Of a stretch of DNA of 64,000 bases, positions 52,226 to 61,219 are shown piece by piece. The notes beneath the pieces were generated by a model. The model searched no databases and was not told the DNA's origin. It saw nothing but the letters and a program-made list of their open reading frames with translations. Numbering within the stretch: position 1 is the stretch's first letter; the number at the start of each line of letters is the position of its first letter. Source of the stretch: Betaproteobacteria bacterium (GTDB taxonomy: Bacteria > Pseudomonadota > Gammaproteobacteria > Burkholderiales > Ga0077523); NCBI GenBank assembly GCA_016125475.1, contig WGLR01000014.1, forward strand, positions 109,159-173,158, given 5' to 3'. The position numbers and the translations under genes were made by a program.

Positions 52226-53181
52226 TGGGCCATCACCACGACCACGCTCACGACCACGCGCACGGCGGGCACGCTCACCATCTGCCCGCTTCCGGAGACC
52301 ACGGCCGCGCGTTCGCCATCGCGATCGCGCTGAACACGGCGTTCGTCGTGGCAGAGTTCGCGTACGGGTTCGTCGCGAACTCGACGGCCCTCATGGCCGA
52401 CGCGGGCCACAATCTCTCCGACGTGCTCGGACTGGGTCTCGCGTGGGGAGCCGCCCTCCTCGGCAATCACCCCCCCAGCAGGCGGTTCACCTACGGCTAC
52501 CGCGGTACCTCGATCCTCGCGGCGCTCGCGAACGCGATGTTCCTGCTCGTCGCGTGCGGCGCGATCGCCTGGGAGGCCGCGCACCGTTTTCTCGCGCCAC
52601 CGGCCGTCGCGGGGACCACGGTCATGGTGGTCGCGGGCATCGGCATCGTCGTGAACGGGCTGTCGGCCTGGCTCTTCATGCGCGGCAGCCACGAGGACCT
52701 CAACATCCGGGGAGCCTATCTCCACATGGCGGCCGATGCCGCGGTGTCGCTCGGCGTCGTGATCGCGGGGGGCGCGATGATGCTCACGGGCTGGTACTGG
52801 CTCGACCCGGCCCTCAGTCTGGTAATCGTCGCCGTCATCGTCGCCGGGACGTGGGGCCTGCTCCGCGAAGCCACGCGACTCGCACTGAACGCCGTGCCCG
52901 CCCACATCGAAGTGTCCGAGGTCGAGGCGTTCCTGCTCGATCGCCCCGGCGTGACCGATGTCCACGACCTGCACATATGGGCCATGAGCACGACCGAGAG
53001 CGCGCTCACCGTGCACCTCGTCATGCCCGACGGCCACCCGGGCGACGACTTCATGGATGGCGTCATGCATGCCCTGAGGGAGCGCTTCTCCGTCCACCAC
53101 AGCACCCTGCAGGTCGAACTCGGTACGACCCGGCACGCGTGTGCGCTGGAGCCCGCCACGGAGCATTCCACGGCCGGGTGA
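52225..53181 (+). CDS. CDF-family zinc/divalent cation exporter
   Basis: A 318-residue inner-membrane antiporter with six helices. The N-terminus is His-rich (residues 3-26). The transport site has H62-x3-D66 in helix 2 (GHNLSD) and H167-x3-D171 in helix 5 (YLHMAADA), the two-His/two-Asp set of zinc-selective CDFs. The C-terminal cytosolic domain (VSEVEAFLLDRPGVTDVHDLHIWAMS) is complete. It probably exports Zn2+ (or Cd/Co) in exchange for H+ under control of the coupled ArsR protein. Confidence 0.92.
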   Translation: MGHHHDHAHDHAHGGHAHHLPASGDHGRAFAIAIALNTAFVVAEFAYGFVANSTALMADAGHNLSDVLGLGLAWGAALLGNHPPSRRFTYGYRGTSILAALANAMFLLVACGAIAWEAAHRFLAPPAVAGTTVMVVAGIGIVVNGLSAWLFMRGSHEDLNIRGAYLHMAADAAVSLGVVIAGGAMMLTGWYWLDPALSLVIVAVIVAGTWGLLREATRLALNAVPAHIEVSEVEAFLLDRPGVTDVHDLHIWAMSTTESALTVHLVMPDGHPGDDFMDGVMHALRERFSVHHSTLQVELGTTRHACALEPATEHSTAG

Positions 53182-53217
53182 TTCCGCCTGTCCCGCCGCT
53201 CGCATCTCGAGGTTCCG

Positions 53218-54069
53218 ATGCGAGGATGGTGCGGACGCGGCTGGGGCGACATGGTCGGGATGGGCTGGCTGCAGTTCGCGCAGGCCGAGGCGCACCACGC
53301 GCGGGAGGCGTTCGACCAGACCGAACCGCTCGGCGAACGAGCCATCGCGATGACGGAGTTCGTGGGCGGCATCGCGATGGTGTTCGAGAACGCGCCTCAC
53401 TGGATGTTCAACCGCGTCCTCGGTTTCGGTCTGTCGCGACCGGTGACCGACGCGGACGTGGAAGCACTGGTCGCCCTGTACGGCAACAAGTCTCTCGATT
53501 TCGCGATATGCCTCGCGCCCCATGCACGGCCGACGGACGTCGGGACGCGGCTGCTCGCCCGGGGCTTCGAACGCATCAACGTCCGGGCCAGGATGGTGAG
53601 AGGCGCGGAACCCTGTCCCGCCCACTCGGGGGAGCCTCTCGTCCGGAGAGTCGGAGCGGAGGACGCACCGCTCTTCGCGGCGGTCGCGATGGCCGGCTTC
53701 GGAGCGCCTGCCGCCTGGGAGCCCGTGTTCCGCGCCGCGGTCTCGGGCACCGGGAATCACGCCTTCGTGGCCTTCGCTGCCGGGACACCCGTCGGTGTCG
53801 CCATTCCGAGCGTGCACGAAGGCGTGGGACACCTCAACACGGCCTGCACGCTGCCACCGCATCGCCGGCAGGGTGTTCACGCTGCGCTCATGACGCACAG
53901 GATTCGCGAGGGACTCGCGCTCGGATGCCGCGCGTTCATCACGGAAACCGGTCTCCTTCCCGGCACCGGGAACCATTCGTACCAAAACATGTTGCGCTGC
54001 GGATTCCGGCTGGCCTGCGAGCGCCCCGACTACTTCCATCGTCACGGGCGCCCGTCGCAACCGTCCTGA
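53218..54069 (+). CDS. GNAT-family acetyltransferase
   Basis: A 283-residue protein. The C-terminal half has GNAT features: AFAAGTPVGVAIPSVHEGVGHLNTACTLPPHRRQGVHAALM, with the acetyl-CoA loop HRRQGV, and the terminal CRAFITETGLLPGTGNHSYQNML. The N-terminal half (to about 130) is probably a degenerate second GNAT fold. Substrate unknown. The ATG at 53218 follows GAGGTTCC; an ATG at 53251 is possible. It follows the CDF gene by 36 bases, with no evident functional link. Confidence 0.75.
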   Translation: MRGWCGRGWGDMVGMGWLQFAQAEAHHAREAFDQTEPLGERAIAMTEFVGGIAMVFENAPHWMFNRVLGFGLSRPVTDADVEALVALYGNKSLDFAICLAPHARPTDVGTRLLARGFERINVRARMVRGAEPCPAHSGEPLVRRVGAEDAPLFAAVAMAGFGAPAAWEPVFRAAVSGTGNHAFVAFAAGTPVGVAIPSVHEGVGHLNTACTLPPHRRQGVHAALMTHRIREGLALGCRAFITETGLLPGTGNHSYQNMLRCGFRLACERPDYFHRHGRPSQPS

Positions 54070-54464
54070 AGAGCGGCACCGGCGCACCGCTGTTCGCCCT
54101 CGAGCACCCCTTGTCCGTGATCGTTGTCCGGCAAGGCTGCCGCAGTGCAGCAGCCCGGGACCGCCCCGTCCGGAACGCGGTTCGCATCACCTGCGAAGCG
54201 GCGCCGACGCATCACCGCCCGCGCCCGCTCGCACCCCGCGATCGGGCGATGCTCGTGCCAGCCATCGAACTCCGACAATGAGCACACGATTCGAGTTCAA
54301 TACGCGCCCGCTTGCGAAAAAAGTGTGCGCGACGAAGAAATCAGCAGCGACTGTTGTGTCAACTGCGAATTCCGATCAGCGTTACGTAAGTCAACAGAAA
54401 GACGTTTGCGGGACCGTGCGAAGGCTTGTTCGACCAATCCCATCAAAGGAAGGAGGAGAGAGCC
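54070..54464. other. Upstream region of the liv operon
   Basis: About 395 bases. From about 54280 it is AT-richer than its surroundings. No single promoter is convincing; TTGTGT near 54353 may be a -35. GGAAGGAGGAGAG before 54465 is the livK ribosome-binding site. Confidence 0.4.
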
Positions 54465-55700
54465 ATGGCTCAAGTCGACCGACGGACGGTGCTGAAGGCG
54501 GGGGCGGCACTTGCCGGATCCGCGCTTGCGACGCCCGCAATTCTCACTTACGGGCGCGGCGAAAGCCCCGTCAAGCTCGGCATGGTCGACCCGCTGACCG
54601 GCGTCTATGCAGCCGTCGCGCTCAGCGAGGTAGCCGGGGCAAAGGTCGCCGTCGAGGACATCAACAAGAAGGGCGGCATTCTCGGCCGTGAGGTCGAGCT
54701 GCTCGTCGAGGATTCCGCGAACAACGTCGGCACGGGTGTGCAGAAGGCGCGCAAGCTCATCGACCGCGACCGGGTCAACTGCGTGATCGGAGACGTGAAT
54801 TCGGCGATCGCGCTCGCGATGGCGGGGGTGACGTCCGAGAAGGGCGTACTGCACATCGTGTCGGGGGGGCACACCGACGCGGTCACCGGCAAGGACTGCC
54901 ACTGGAACGTCTTCCGCGTCTGCAACACCACGACCATGGACGTGAACGGCATCGCCGACACCGTGATCGAAAAGCTCGGGAAGAAGTGGTACTTCCTCAC
55001 ACCCGACTACGCGTACGGACACTCCGTGCAGGACGCCTTCATTCGCAAGCTGAAGGCCGCAGGCGGCGAATACGCAGGCGACCTCGTCCCGCTCGGCACG
55101 GCCGATTACTCGGCCCACCTCATCAAGGCCAAGGCCTACAATCCCGACGTGCTCATCAACGTTATGGGGGGTGGGGACCAGGTGAACAGCCTCAAGCAGT
55201 TCGTCGGTTTTGGCCTCAACCATCAGATGGCCGTGAGCGGAACGCTGTTCGAACTGGAAAGCCTTCGGGCAGTCCCGCCCGAGGCGCTCATCGGCTGGTG
55301 GACCATGGAGTGGTGGTGGGATCAGCCCGACAATCCCCACGTCAAGGTGTTCGTGGACAAGATGAGGAAGGCGACCGGTCACACGCCGTCGGCGCGCAAC
55401 TGGTTCGGATACACCTCCGTATGGACGTTCGCGCTCGTTGCCAATCACGCGAAGTCGCTCGAGGGCGTGAAGCTCGCGCACGCGCTCGAGGGCTTCAAGC
55501 TCCCGCCCGAGGTCGCCCTGCAGCCCGGTACGCCCTATTATCGTCCAGGCGATCACGAGCTCATGAGCACCATGTTCGCGGGCGAGGCGCACCCGGCCAA
55601 GGGCAATCCGGACAACATGTTCACCGTCCACAGCCTGGTCCCGGGCGAGAAGGCGGCGGGTCCCGTCGCCGAAACCGGCTGCACCATCCACTGGAGCTGA
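54465..55700 (+). CDS. livK: Branched-chain amino acid/amide-type ABC transporter, substrate-binding protein with Tat signal
   Basis: A 411-residue periplasmic type I binding protein of the LivK/urea group. The N-terminus DRRTVLKAGAALAGSALATP (from residue 5) has the twin-arginine motif, so it is exported folded by Tat. The mature part begins VKLGMVDPLTGVYAAV, as in LivK. VEDINKKGGILGREVELLVEDS and the ligand region near YGHSVQDAF are typical. The ligand could be an amino acid, amide or short organic acid; it is not readable. It is the first gene of the operon. The ATG at 54465 has a strong GGAGG, and a hairpin follows the stop. Confidence 0.9.
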   Translation: MAQVDRRTVLKAGAALAGSALATPAILTYGRGESPVKLGMVDPLTGVYAAVALSEVAGAKVAVEDINKKGGILGREVELLVEDSANNVGTGVQKARKLIDRDRVNCVIGDVNSAIALAMAGVTSEKGVLHIVSGGHTDAVTGKDCHWNVFRVCNTTTMDVNGIADTVIEKLGKKWYFLTPDYAYGHSVQDAFIRKLKAAGGEYAGDLVPLGTADYSAHLIKAKAYNPDVLINVMGGGDQVNSLKQFVGFGLNHQMAVSGTLFELESLRAVPPEALIGWWTMEWWWDQPDNPHVKVFVDKMRKATGHTPSARNWFGYTSVWTFALVANHAKSLEGVKLAHALEGFKLPPEVALQPGTPYYRPGDHELMSTMFAGEAHPAKGNPDNMFTVHSLVPGEKAAGPVAETGCTIHWS

Positions 55701-55744
55701 GGCGCCCGGGCCACACCCGTCTCGGACATGCGTTCATGATCAGG

Positions 55745-55771
55745 ACGGGACCGTGCATTCGACGGTCCCGT
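55745..55771 (+). terminator. Intercistronic hairpin between livK and livH
   Basis: ACGGGACCGT pairs with ACGGTCCCGT (10 bp) across a 7-base loop, followed by TCC and no T-run. The position, 45 bases after livK and 81 before livH, fits a processing/attenuation hairpin that leaves the binding protein more abundant than the membrane parts. Confidence 0.65.
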
Positions 55772-55851
55772 TCCATATTGTGTGACGACCGTCCGGCGCA
55801 TCCCCGTCCGCTTCCAACGATAACGCAGGACCTCACCTTCAGACCCGGCCC

Positions 55852-56721
55852 ATGACCGACCTCATCCTGTACAACGTCTCCAACGGACTCATCATCGGTG
55901 CGTTCTACGTACTGATGGCCCTGGGGCTTTCCCTGATCCTCAACCTGAGCGGCGTGATCAACTTCGCGCACGGTGGCTTCCTCGCGCTCGGCGGATATTT
56001 CGCCTACACGCTCGCGCCGTATATCGGCTTCTGGGGGGCACTTCTCGTCTCGCCGCTGCTCGTCGCGCTGCTCGGCCTCATCCTCGAGCGGACGATGATC
56101 CACCGGCTCTACGGACGTGACCCGCTCTACAGCCTGTTGCTCACCTTCGGCCTGGCGTTCATCTTCGAGGACGTCACGCGTGCGGTCTGGGGTGCGACGG
56201 GCCTGCCGTTCACGGTGCCCGATTTCCTCACGAAACCCTTGAGTTCGCAGTTCTTCTTCGTCACGGGCTATCGCCTGTTCATGATCGCCGTGGTCGCGAT
56301 CGCGGTCGGCGGACTGTTCCTGTTCCTGCGCTTCTCCCGACTCGGCGTGCGGATTCGTGCGGGGACCTTCGACCTCGACACGGTGTCGACCCTGGGCGTG
56401 AACGTGAAGATGCTGCGCAGCTTCAACTTCGCGCTCGGCATCTTCCTGGCCGGGCTGGCAGGCGTACTCGCCGGCGGACAGCTCAGCCTCGAGCCGACGA
56501 TGGGCGCGAACCTGCTCATGCCGAGTTTCGTCGCGATCATCGTCGGTGGAGTGGGCAGTCTTCCGGGCACCCTGCTTGGCGGGCTCCTGATAGGCGTGGC
56601 TGCCGGTCTCACGGCGGTGTTCTGGCCGGCCGCGAGCGATGCGGTCATCTACGTGATGATGGCCGTGGTCCTGCTGCTTCGTCCGCGCGGACTGCTCGGC
56701 GAGGAGGGGCTGCTCACATGA
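55852..56721 (+). CDS. livH: Branched-chain amino acid-type ABC transporter permease LivH
   Basis: A 289-residue inner-membrane permease with about eight helices. GLSLILNLSGVINFAHGGFLALGGYFAYTL is the standard N-terminal region. The cytosolic coupling loop is RAGTFDLDTVSTLGVN, followed by LAGVLAGGQLSLEPTMG. The stop overlaps the livM start (ATGA). It works with LivM, LivG and LivF. Confidence 0.93.
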   Translation: MTDLILYNVSNGLIIGAFYVLMALGLSLILNLSGVINFAHGGFLALGGYFAYTLAPYIGFWGALLVSPLLVALLGLILERTMIHRLYGRDPLYSLLLTFGLAFIFEDVTRAVWGATGLPFTVPDFLTKPLSSQFFFVTGYRLFMIAVVAIAVGGLFLFLRFSRLGVRIRAGTFDLDTVSTLGVNVKMLRSFNFALGIFLAGLAGVLAGGQLSLEPTMGANLLMPSFVAIIVGGVGSLPGTLLGGLLIGVAAGLTAVFWPAASDAVIYVMMAVVLLLRPRGLLGEEGLLT

Positions 56722-57731
56722 CTCCCACGATCGATCGTTCAAAATATGTCACGCTGGGCGTCATCTGGCTGCTTCTGCTCACGATGCCCTACTGGCTGCC
56801 GATGGTGGGCGGCTACATGGCACTCGGCACCCGCGTGGTGATCATGGGGCTCGCGGCCATGTCGCTCAACTTCCTGCTCGGCTTCACGGGTGTCCTCTCG
56901 TTCGGTCACGCCGCGTTCTTCGGACTGGGCGCCTACGGCACCGGCCTTGCCCTCAAGTACTTCACGCACAGCACGCCACTCGCGCTCGTGCTCGGAGTGC
57001 TCCTTGGAGGTATCGCGGGTGCAGTGCTAGGGGCCCTCATCGTGCGTCGCCGTGGCGTGTACTTCGCGATGGTGACCATCGCATTCGGGCAGGTGTTCTA
57101 CTTCATCGCGTTCCGCTGGAACAGCCTGACCGGAGGAGATGACGGACTGCGCGGCTTCGAACGTCAGCCCATCGATTTCGGCGTGTGGCAAGCGGACATC
57201 CTGCACAGGCCGATACTGTTCTACTACTTCGTGCTCCTGCTCTTCGCGATCGGGACGGGTGCGATGGGGTTCCTGCTGCGATCACCGTTCGGACGCACGC
57301 TGCTCGCGATTCGCGAGAACGAACGGCGTGCCCGGTTCCTGGGCGTTCCCATCGAGCAGCACATCTGGCTCTCGTTCTCGCTGTCGTGCTTCTTCGTGGC
57401 CCTCGCGGGCGGCATGTACGCCCTGCTCAACAACTTCGCCGATCCGACGATGCTGAACTACACGCAGTCCGGGGAGATCGTGATCATGATCGTGCTCGGC
57501 GGGATCCGATCGTTTTGGGGACCCCTCATCGGTGCCGCAATCTTCGTGGTCCTGCAGGACTATCTCTCCAGCCTCACGACGAACTGGATGTCGTTTCTCG
57601 GCACGATCTTCGTGCTGATGGTCCTGTTCTTCCCGCGCGGTGTCCTCGGCCTCAACTGGACGGAGATGTTCCGCTCGGTCTTGGGTCGTTCGCGCCAGAC
57701 GCGTCCGCAGGAAGGAGGAAACCTGTCGTGA
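56718..57731 (+). CDS. livM: Branched-chain amino acid-type ABC transporter permease LivM
   Basis: A 337-residue second permease subunit. NFLLGFTGVLSFGHAAFFGLGAYGTGLAL and the coupling segment LLAIRENERRARFLGV are typical. The C-terminus is RGVLGLNWTEMFRS. The stop overlaps the GTG start of livG. All four transport genes after livK are joined by 4-base overlaps. Confidence 0.93.
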   Translation: MTPTIDRSKYVTLGVIWLLLLTMPYWLPMVGGYMALGTRVVIMGLAAMSLNFLLGFTGVLSFGHAAFFGLGAYGTGLALKYFTHSTPLALVLGVLLGGIAGAVLGALIVRRRGVYFAMVTIAFGQVFYFIAFRWNSLTGGDDGLRGFERQPIDFGVWQADILHRPILFYYFVLLLFAIGTGAMGFLLRSPFGRTLLAIRENERRARFLGVPIEQHIWLSFSLSCFFVALAGGMYALLNNFADPTMLNYTQSGEIVIMIVLGGIRSFWGPLIGAAIFVVLQDYLSSLTTNWMSFLGTIFVLMVLFFPRGVLGLNWTEMFRSVLGRSRQTRPQEGGNLS

Positions 57732-58477
57732 ACATGCTCGAGGTACAGAACGTCACGAAGGCATTCGGGAGCCTGGTCGCAGTCAGCGACGTCACGCTCC
57801 ACGTCGCCCCCGGCGAGATGCGCGCCGTCATCGGGCCGAACGGAGCAGGCAAGACCACCTTCTTCAATCTGATCAGCGGATTCTTCCCTCCGACCTCGGG
57901 GCGCATCGTGTTCGACGGGAAGGACGTCACGACCGAGCCGGCCTACCGGCGTGTCGCGACGGGGATGGCACGCACGTTCCAGATCACCGAGATCTTTCCG
58001 GAGCTGACCGTTCGCGAGAACGTGAACATCGCCGCCGAGGTCGCATTGGGATACCGGCTGAAGCCCTGGCTCTCCGCCCAGCAGGCGGCCGGCGTGAAGG
58101 CACGCGTCGACGAGGTCATGGAACTCACCGGTCTCGAGAGCAAGGCGAGACGCCTCGTCGGCGAACTCTCGCATGGAGACCAGCGCGTGGCCGAGATCGC
58201 GATGTCGCTCGCCCTGAGTCCGCGGCTGCTGCTGCTCGACGAACCGACCGCGGGCATGGGCGAGCAGGAAACCGAGGAGATCACCCAGCTCGTGCGACGC
58301 CTGCACAAGGAGAACAACTACTCGATCGTCCTGATCGAGCACGACATGCAGATCGTCTTCCATCTCGCGGACCGGATCACCGTGCTCGACCAGGGCCACC
58401 TGCTCGCGGAAGGGACGCCGGAGGAGATCGCGAACAACGAAGCGGTGCAAGCCGCCTACCTGGGAAAGACGGAATGA
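57728..58477 (+). CDS. livG: Branched-chain amino acid-type ABC transporter ATP-binding protein LivG
   Basis: A 249-residue ATPase. Walker A is GPNGAGKTTF, the LivG insert ARTFQITEIFPELTVRENV follows, the signature is LSHGDQRVAEIA, and Walker B is LLLLDEPTAGMG. GAGGAAACCTGTC precedes the GTG start at 57728; an internal ATG two codons later is less well placed. The signature differs slightly from the usual LSGG, as is common in LivG-type proteins. Confidence 0.93.
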   Translation: MNMLEVQNVTKAFGSLVAVSDVTLHVAPGEMRAVIGPNGAGKTTFFNLISGFFPPTSGRIVFDGKDVTTEPAYRRVATGMARTFQITEIFPELTVRENVNIAAEVALGYRLKPWLSAQQAAGVKARVDEVMELTGLESKARRLVGELSHGDQRVAEIAMSLALSPRLLLLDEPTAGMGEQETEEITQLVRRLHKENNYSIVLIEHDMQIVFHLADRITVLDQGHLLAEGTPEEIANNEAVQAAYLGKTE

Positions 58478-59178
58478 ACACGCTCGAGAGCGAAGGCCTG
58501 CACACCTACTACGGCAAGAGCCACATCCTGCACTCCGTGAGCCTTGCCGTGGAGGAGGGCAAGATCACGACCATCCTGGGCCGCAACGGCGCCGGGAAGA
58601 CGACCACGTTGCGCAGCCTCATGGGGCTCACGCCGCCGCGCAGCGGCAAGGTCACGATCCTCGGCCAGCAGACGACGCACTGGCCTCCCTTCCGGATCGC
58701 GGGGCTGGGCGTGGGTTACGTGCCCGAGGGACGGAAGATCTTCCCCAATCTCACCGTCGACGAGAACCTGCTCGTGCCCGTGTCGCGAGGGGGGCCGTGG
58801 ACGCCCGCGAGAATCTACGAGCTGTTTCCCCGGCTGCTCGAGCGCAAGCAGAACCTCGGGAGGCAGCTCTCGGGCGGCGAACAGGAGATGCTCTCGATCT
58901 CCCGGGCGCTGCTGATCAATCCCAGGCTCCTGATCCTCGACGAACCCTCCCAGGGGCTCGCCCCGCTGATCGTGCGGGAGGTCTTCCGCATCGTCGCGCG
59001 AATGCGTGAAGAGGGCATATCGGTGCTCCTCGTCGAGCAGAACGCAAGGATGAGCCTCGAGATCTCGGACAACGCCTACGTCCTGGACGACGGCAAGGTC
59101 GTCTACAGCGGCGCCGCGGAGGAACTGCGCCGCGACCAGGATCTCGTCGATCGCCTGACGGGCGCGCACGCCGAATAG
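58474..59178 (+). CDS. livF: Branched-chain amino acid-type ABC transporter ATP-binding protein LivF
   Basis: A 234-residue second ATPase. Walker A is GRNGAGKTTT, the LivF segment GVGYVPEGRKIFPNLTVDENL follows, the signature is LSGGEQEM, and Walker B is LLILDEPSQGLAP. It starts within the stop of livG (ATGA) and is the last gene of the operon. Two GC-rich inverted repeats follow its stop. Confidence 0.93.
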   Translation: MNTLESEGLHTYYGKSHILHSVSLAVEEGKITTILGRNGAGKTTTLRSLMGLTPPRSGKVTILGQQTTHWPPFRIAGLGVGYVPEGRKIFPNLTVDENLLVPVSRGGPWTPARIYELFPRLLERKQNLGRQLSGGEQEMLSISRALLINPRLLILDEPSQGLAPLIVREVFRIVARMREEGISVLLVEQNARMSLEISDNAYVLDDGKVVYSGAAEELRRDQDLVDRLTGAHAE

Positions 59179-59814
59179 CCGCACCACCCCTCGGAAAGGG
59201 GTCAGGCTTGCGGTATTGCGTTGTTCATCGGCCGTCCGGAACGACGTTCCGGACCGGTCCGGCACCCCGCCTCGCCGGATCGTGCAGCAGGGCTTCCCGC
59301 CAGACGCGGCCTCATCGGTGCGGATGGCCGGGCGCTTCCACTGCGCGGATCACGCACGGGCATCGAGCCGCTGCGTAAGACGTGCGAAAGGCTCTCCGGT
59401 CCACGATGAGGGCCACCGACGCCCGCTCGCCGGGGGCGCCCCTCACCGGCGGCGTCCGCGACCGAACGATCCGGGTGCCGGGTGGTCACTGGATTCGATG
59501 GGGCGCACCGGGCGCGATGTCCTCGCGCATTGCCCCGCAACTTCTGCATGAACGTTATGCTGCGCTCTTCCTCGCCGTGCACTGCCCTCGCCGTCCCCCG
59601 ACCCGGTACCGCGTACCGACCGACGCACGCAGAGGACGCATCGGCGTGACGGCAGCCGGTGCGTGCCCGGTCATGCCGGCATCCGGTACCCTCTCCATGG
59701 CGGGCGCCTCCGTCCCGCAACAAGAACCAACAACGACTCGACACGCCTTGCCAGCCATCGGCGGTGATGTACCTCGCCCACGCGAGCGTTCCCGCCGGAC
59801 CCAGAAGAGAGAAC
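59179..59814. other. Region between livF and rquA with inverted repeats
   Basis: About 635 bases without a convincing gene. Two perfect inverted repeats lie at its start: ACCCCT-CGGAA-AGGGGT (59186-59202) and GTCCGGAAC-GAC-GTTCCGGAC (59234-59254), with GGACCGGTCC overlapping its end. They probably end or stabilise the liv transcript; no T-run follows. The rquA promoter must lie further right but is not clear. Confidence 0.5.
59186..59254 (+). terminator. Tandem hairpins after livF
   Basis: A 6-bp hairpin (59186-59202) and a 9-bp hairpin (59234-59254) follow livF by 8 and 56 bases. Lack of a T-run makes them Rho-type or processing structures rather than a clear intrinsic terminator. Confidence 0.45.
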
Positions 59815-60600
59815 ATGACACCTACCGACATCACGGCCTCGGGCACACCCGACACCGAATTTCCGGACGTCGCGGCCTCGGTGCCCGACTACCTCGTCGA
59901 AACCTACTGGTGGGCGTACGTCCACCCCTGGGCCGTACGCTTCTTCGAGCGGGAATGGCTCGTCAACCTGATCCTGCTGGGCAACTACGCACGCCTGCGC
60001 GACGCGGCTCTCGAAGAGATCGCGGCGATTCAGCCTGAACGCGCGGCACAGCTCGGGTGCGTGTATGGCGATCTCTCGCTCCGTGTGAGCGAGACCCTTC
60101 CCGATCACGGAATGCTGGATGTCGTCGACGTCCTGCCGATCCAGCTTCGCAACCTGCAGGCCAAGCTCCCGCCTCGCGCGCGTGTACGCCTGTGCCTGCG
60201 GAATTCGGCCGCGCTGCAGTGTCCCGACGCGCACTATGACGCCGTTCTCCTGTTCTTCCTCCTGCACGAGCAGCCGGAGGCTGTCCGGAGACGGACGCTC
60301 TCCGAAGCACTGCGGGTCGTGAGACCGGGCGGCAGCATCGTCGTCGTCGACTATCACCGTCCGGAGAGCCGCATGCCGCTCGCCGGCGCCATGCGACGGA
60401 TGCTGGCCAGACTCGAACCGTTCGCACTGGATCTCTGGCGTGACGAACTGCCGGACTACCTGCCCCCGGACGCGCCGTTGTCGTCCGTGCGCAAGCAGAC
60501 GTATTTCGGTGGCCTGTACCAGAAGCTCGTCCTGACCCGCGAGACGACGACCGCCCGGGCACGCGAGACGCCGAACACTCGCGCGCGCGACAGTGCCTGA
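59815..60600 (+). CDS. rquA: Rhodoquinone biosynthesis protein RquA
   Basis: A 261-residue methyltransferase-fold protein with RquA-type signatures. VPDYLVETYWWAYVHPWAVRFFE and EWLVNLILLGNYARLRDAAL lie near residues 20-65. LDVVDVLPIQLRNLQ, AVLLFFLLHEQPEAVRRRTL and VDYHRPE follow. RquA homologues replace a ubiquinone methoxy group by an amino group, taking the amine from SAM with Mn2+. The likely role is synthesis of rhodoquinone, which carries electrons to fumarate reductase when oxygen is low. The ATG at 59815 follows AGAGAGAAC. The next gene starts 4 bases after the stop, giving an operon. Confidence 0.88.
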   Translation: MTPTDITASGTPDTEFPDVAASVPDYLVETYWWAYVHPWAVRFFEREWLVNLILLGNYARLRDAALEEIAAIQPERAAQLGCVYGDLSLRVSETLPDHGMLDVVDVLPIQLRNLQAKLPPRARVRLCLRNSAALQCPDAHYDAVLLFFLLHEQPEAVRRRTLSEALRVVRPGGSIVVVDYHRPESRMPLAGAMRRMLARLEPFALDLWRDELPDYLPPDAPLSSVRKQTYFGGLYQKLVLTRETTTARARETPNTRARDSA

Positions 60601-60604
60601 TCCC

Positions 60605-61219
60605 ATGCGCGGACCCGGACGCGTGGACCGGTCCCTGTTCGGACGGGTCGCGTTCCTGCTGTGTCTCGCGCTGCTTCCCGCGATTGCCGGCGCCGCGGAA
60701 GGGTTCGACGTCACCGCCGCGCGCGCAGGCCGCGCGGTGCACATCGACGCGCGCGCCACGATCCGTGCACCGTACGCGCTGATCTGGGAGACGCTCACGG
60801 ACTACGATCACCTGTCGGATTTCATCCCCGGCCTGGATTCGAGCCGTGTGTTGCGACGCGAGGGCAACGCCGCGATCGTGGCCCAGAAGGGCAGCGCGAG
60901 GTTCCTGTTCTTCCGGATGCCGATCGAGGTCGTCGTCGAGTCCGTCGAACGCCCCCCTCACGACATCGGCATCCGCGTGCTCGAGGGTGATCTCCGGCAG
61001 CTCGATGGCGGTTATCGACTCGAGCGCATCGACGCATCCGGCGACGCGTTCATCCTGCGATGGTCGGGAACCATCGAACCGTCCCTCTCGCTCCCGTTCT
61101 TCGTCAGCGTCCCGCTGCTGCGTTCGAACATCTCGGCACAGTTCCTCGGCATGGTCCGCGAAATCGAACGCCGGGCCGCCGAGCTCGCCGCCTCCAATCC
61201 AGTCAGACCAGAGTCGTGA
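60605..61219 (+). CDS. Exported SRPBCC (START-like) protein
   Basis: A 204-residue protein. A signal peptide (about residues 10-30, LFGRVAFLLCLALLPAIAGA) points to export. The mature part is an SRPBCC fold of the polyketide cyclase/COQ10-like group: APYALIWETLTDYDHLSDFIPGLDSSRV, then LRSNISAQFLGMVREIERRA at the end. Such folds form a hydrophobic cavity. Pairing with rquA suggests a quinone or lipid ligand, which is inference. The TGA overlaps the next ATG. Confidence 0.8.
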   Translation: MRGPGRVDRSLFGRVAFLLCLALLPAIAGAAEGFDVTAARAGRAVHIDARATIRAPYALIWETLTDYDHLSDFIPGLDSSRVLRREGNAAIVAQKGSARFLFFRMPIEVVVESVERPPHDIGIRVLEGDLRQLDGGYRLERIDASGDAFILRWSGTIEPSLSLPFFVSVPLLRSNISAQFLGMVREIERRAAELAASNPVRPES

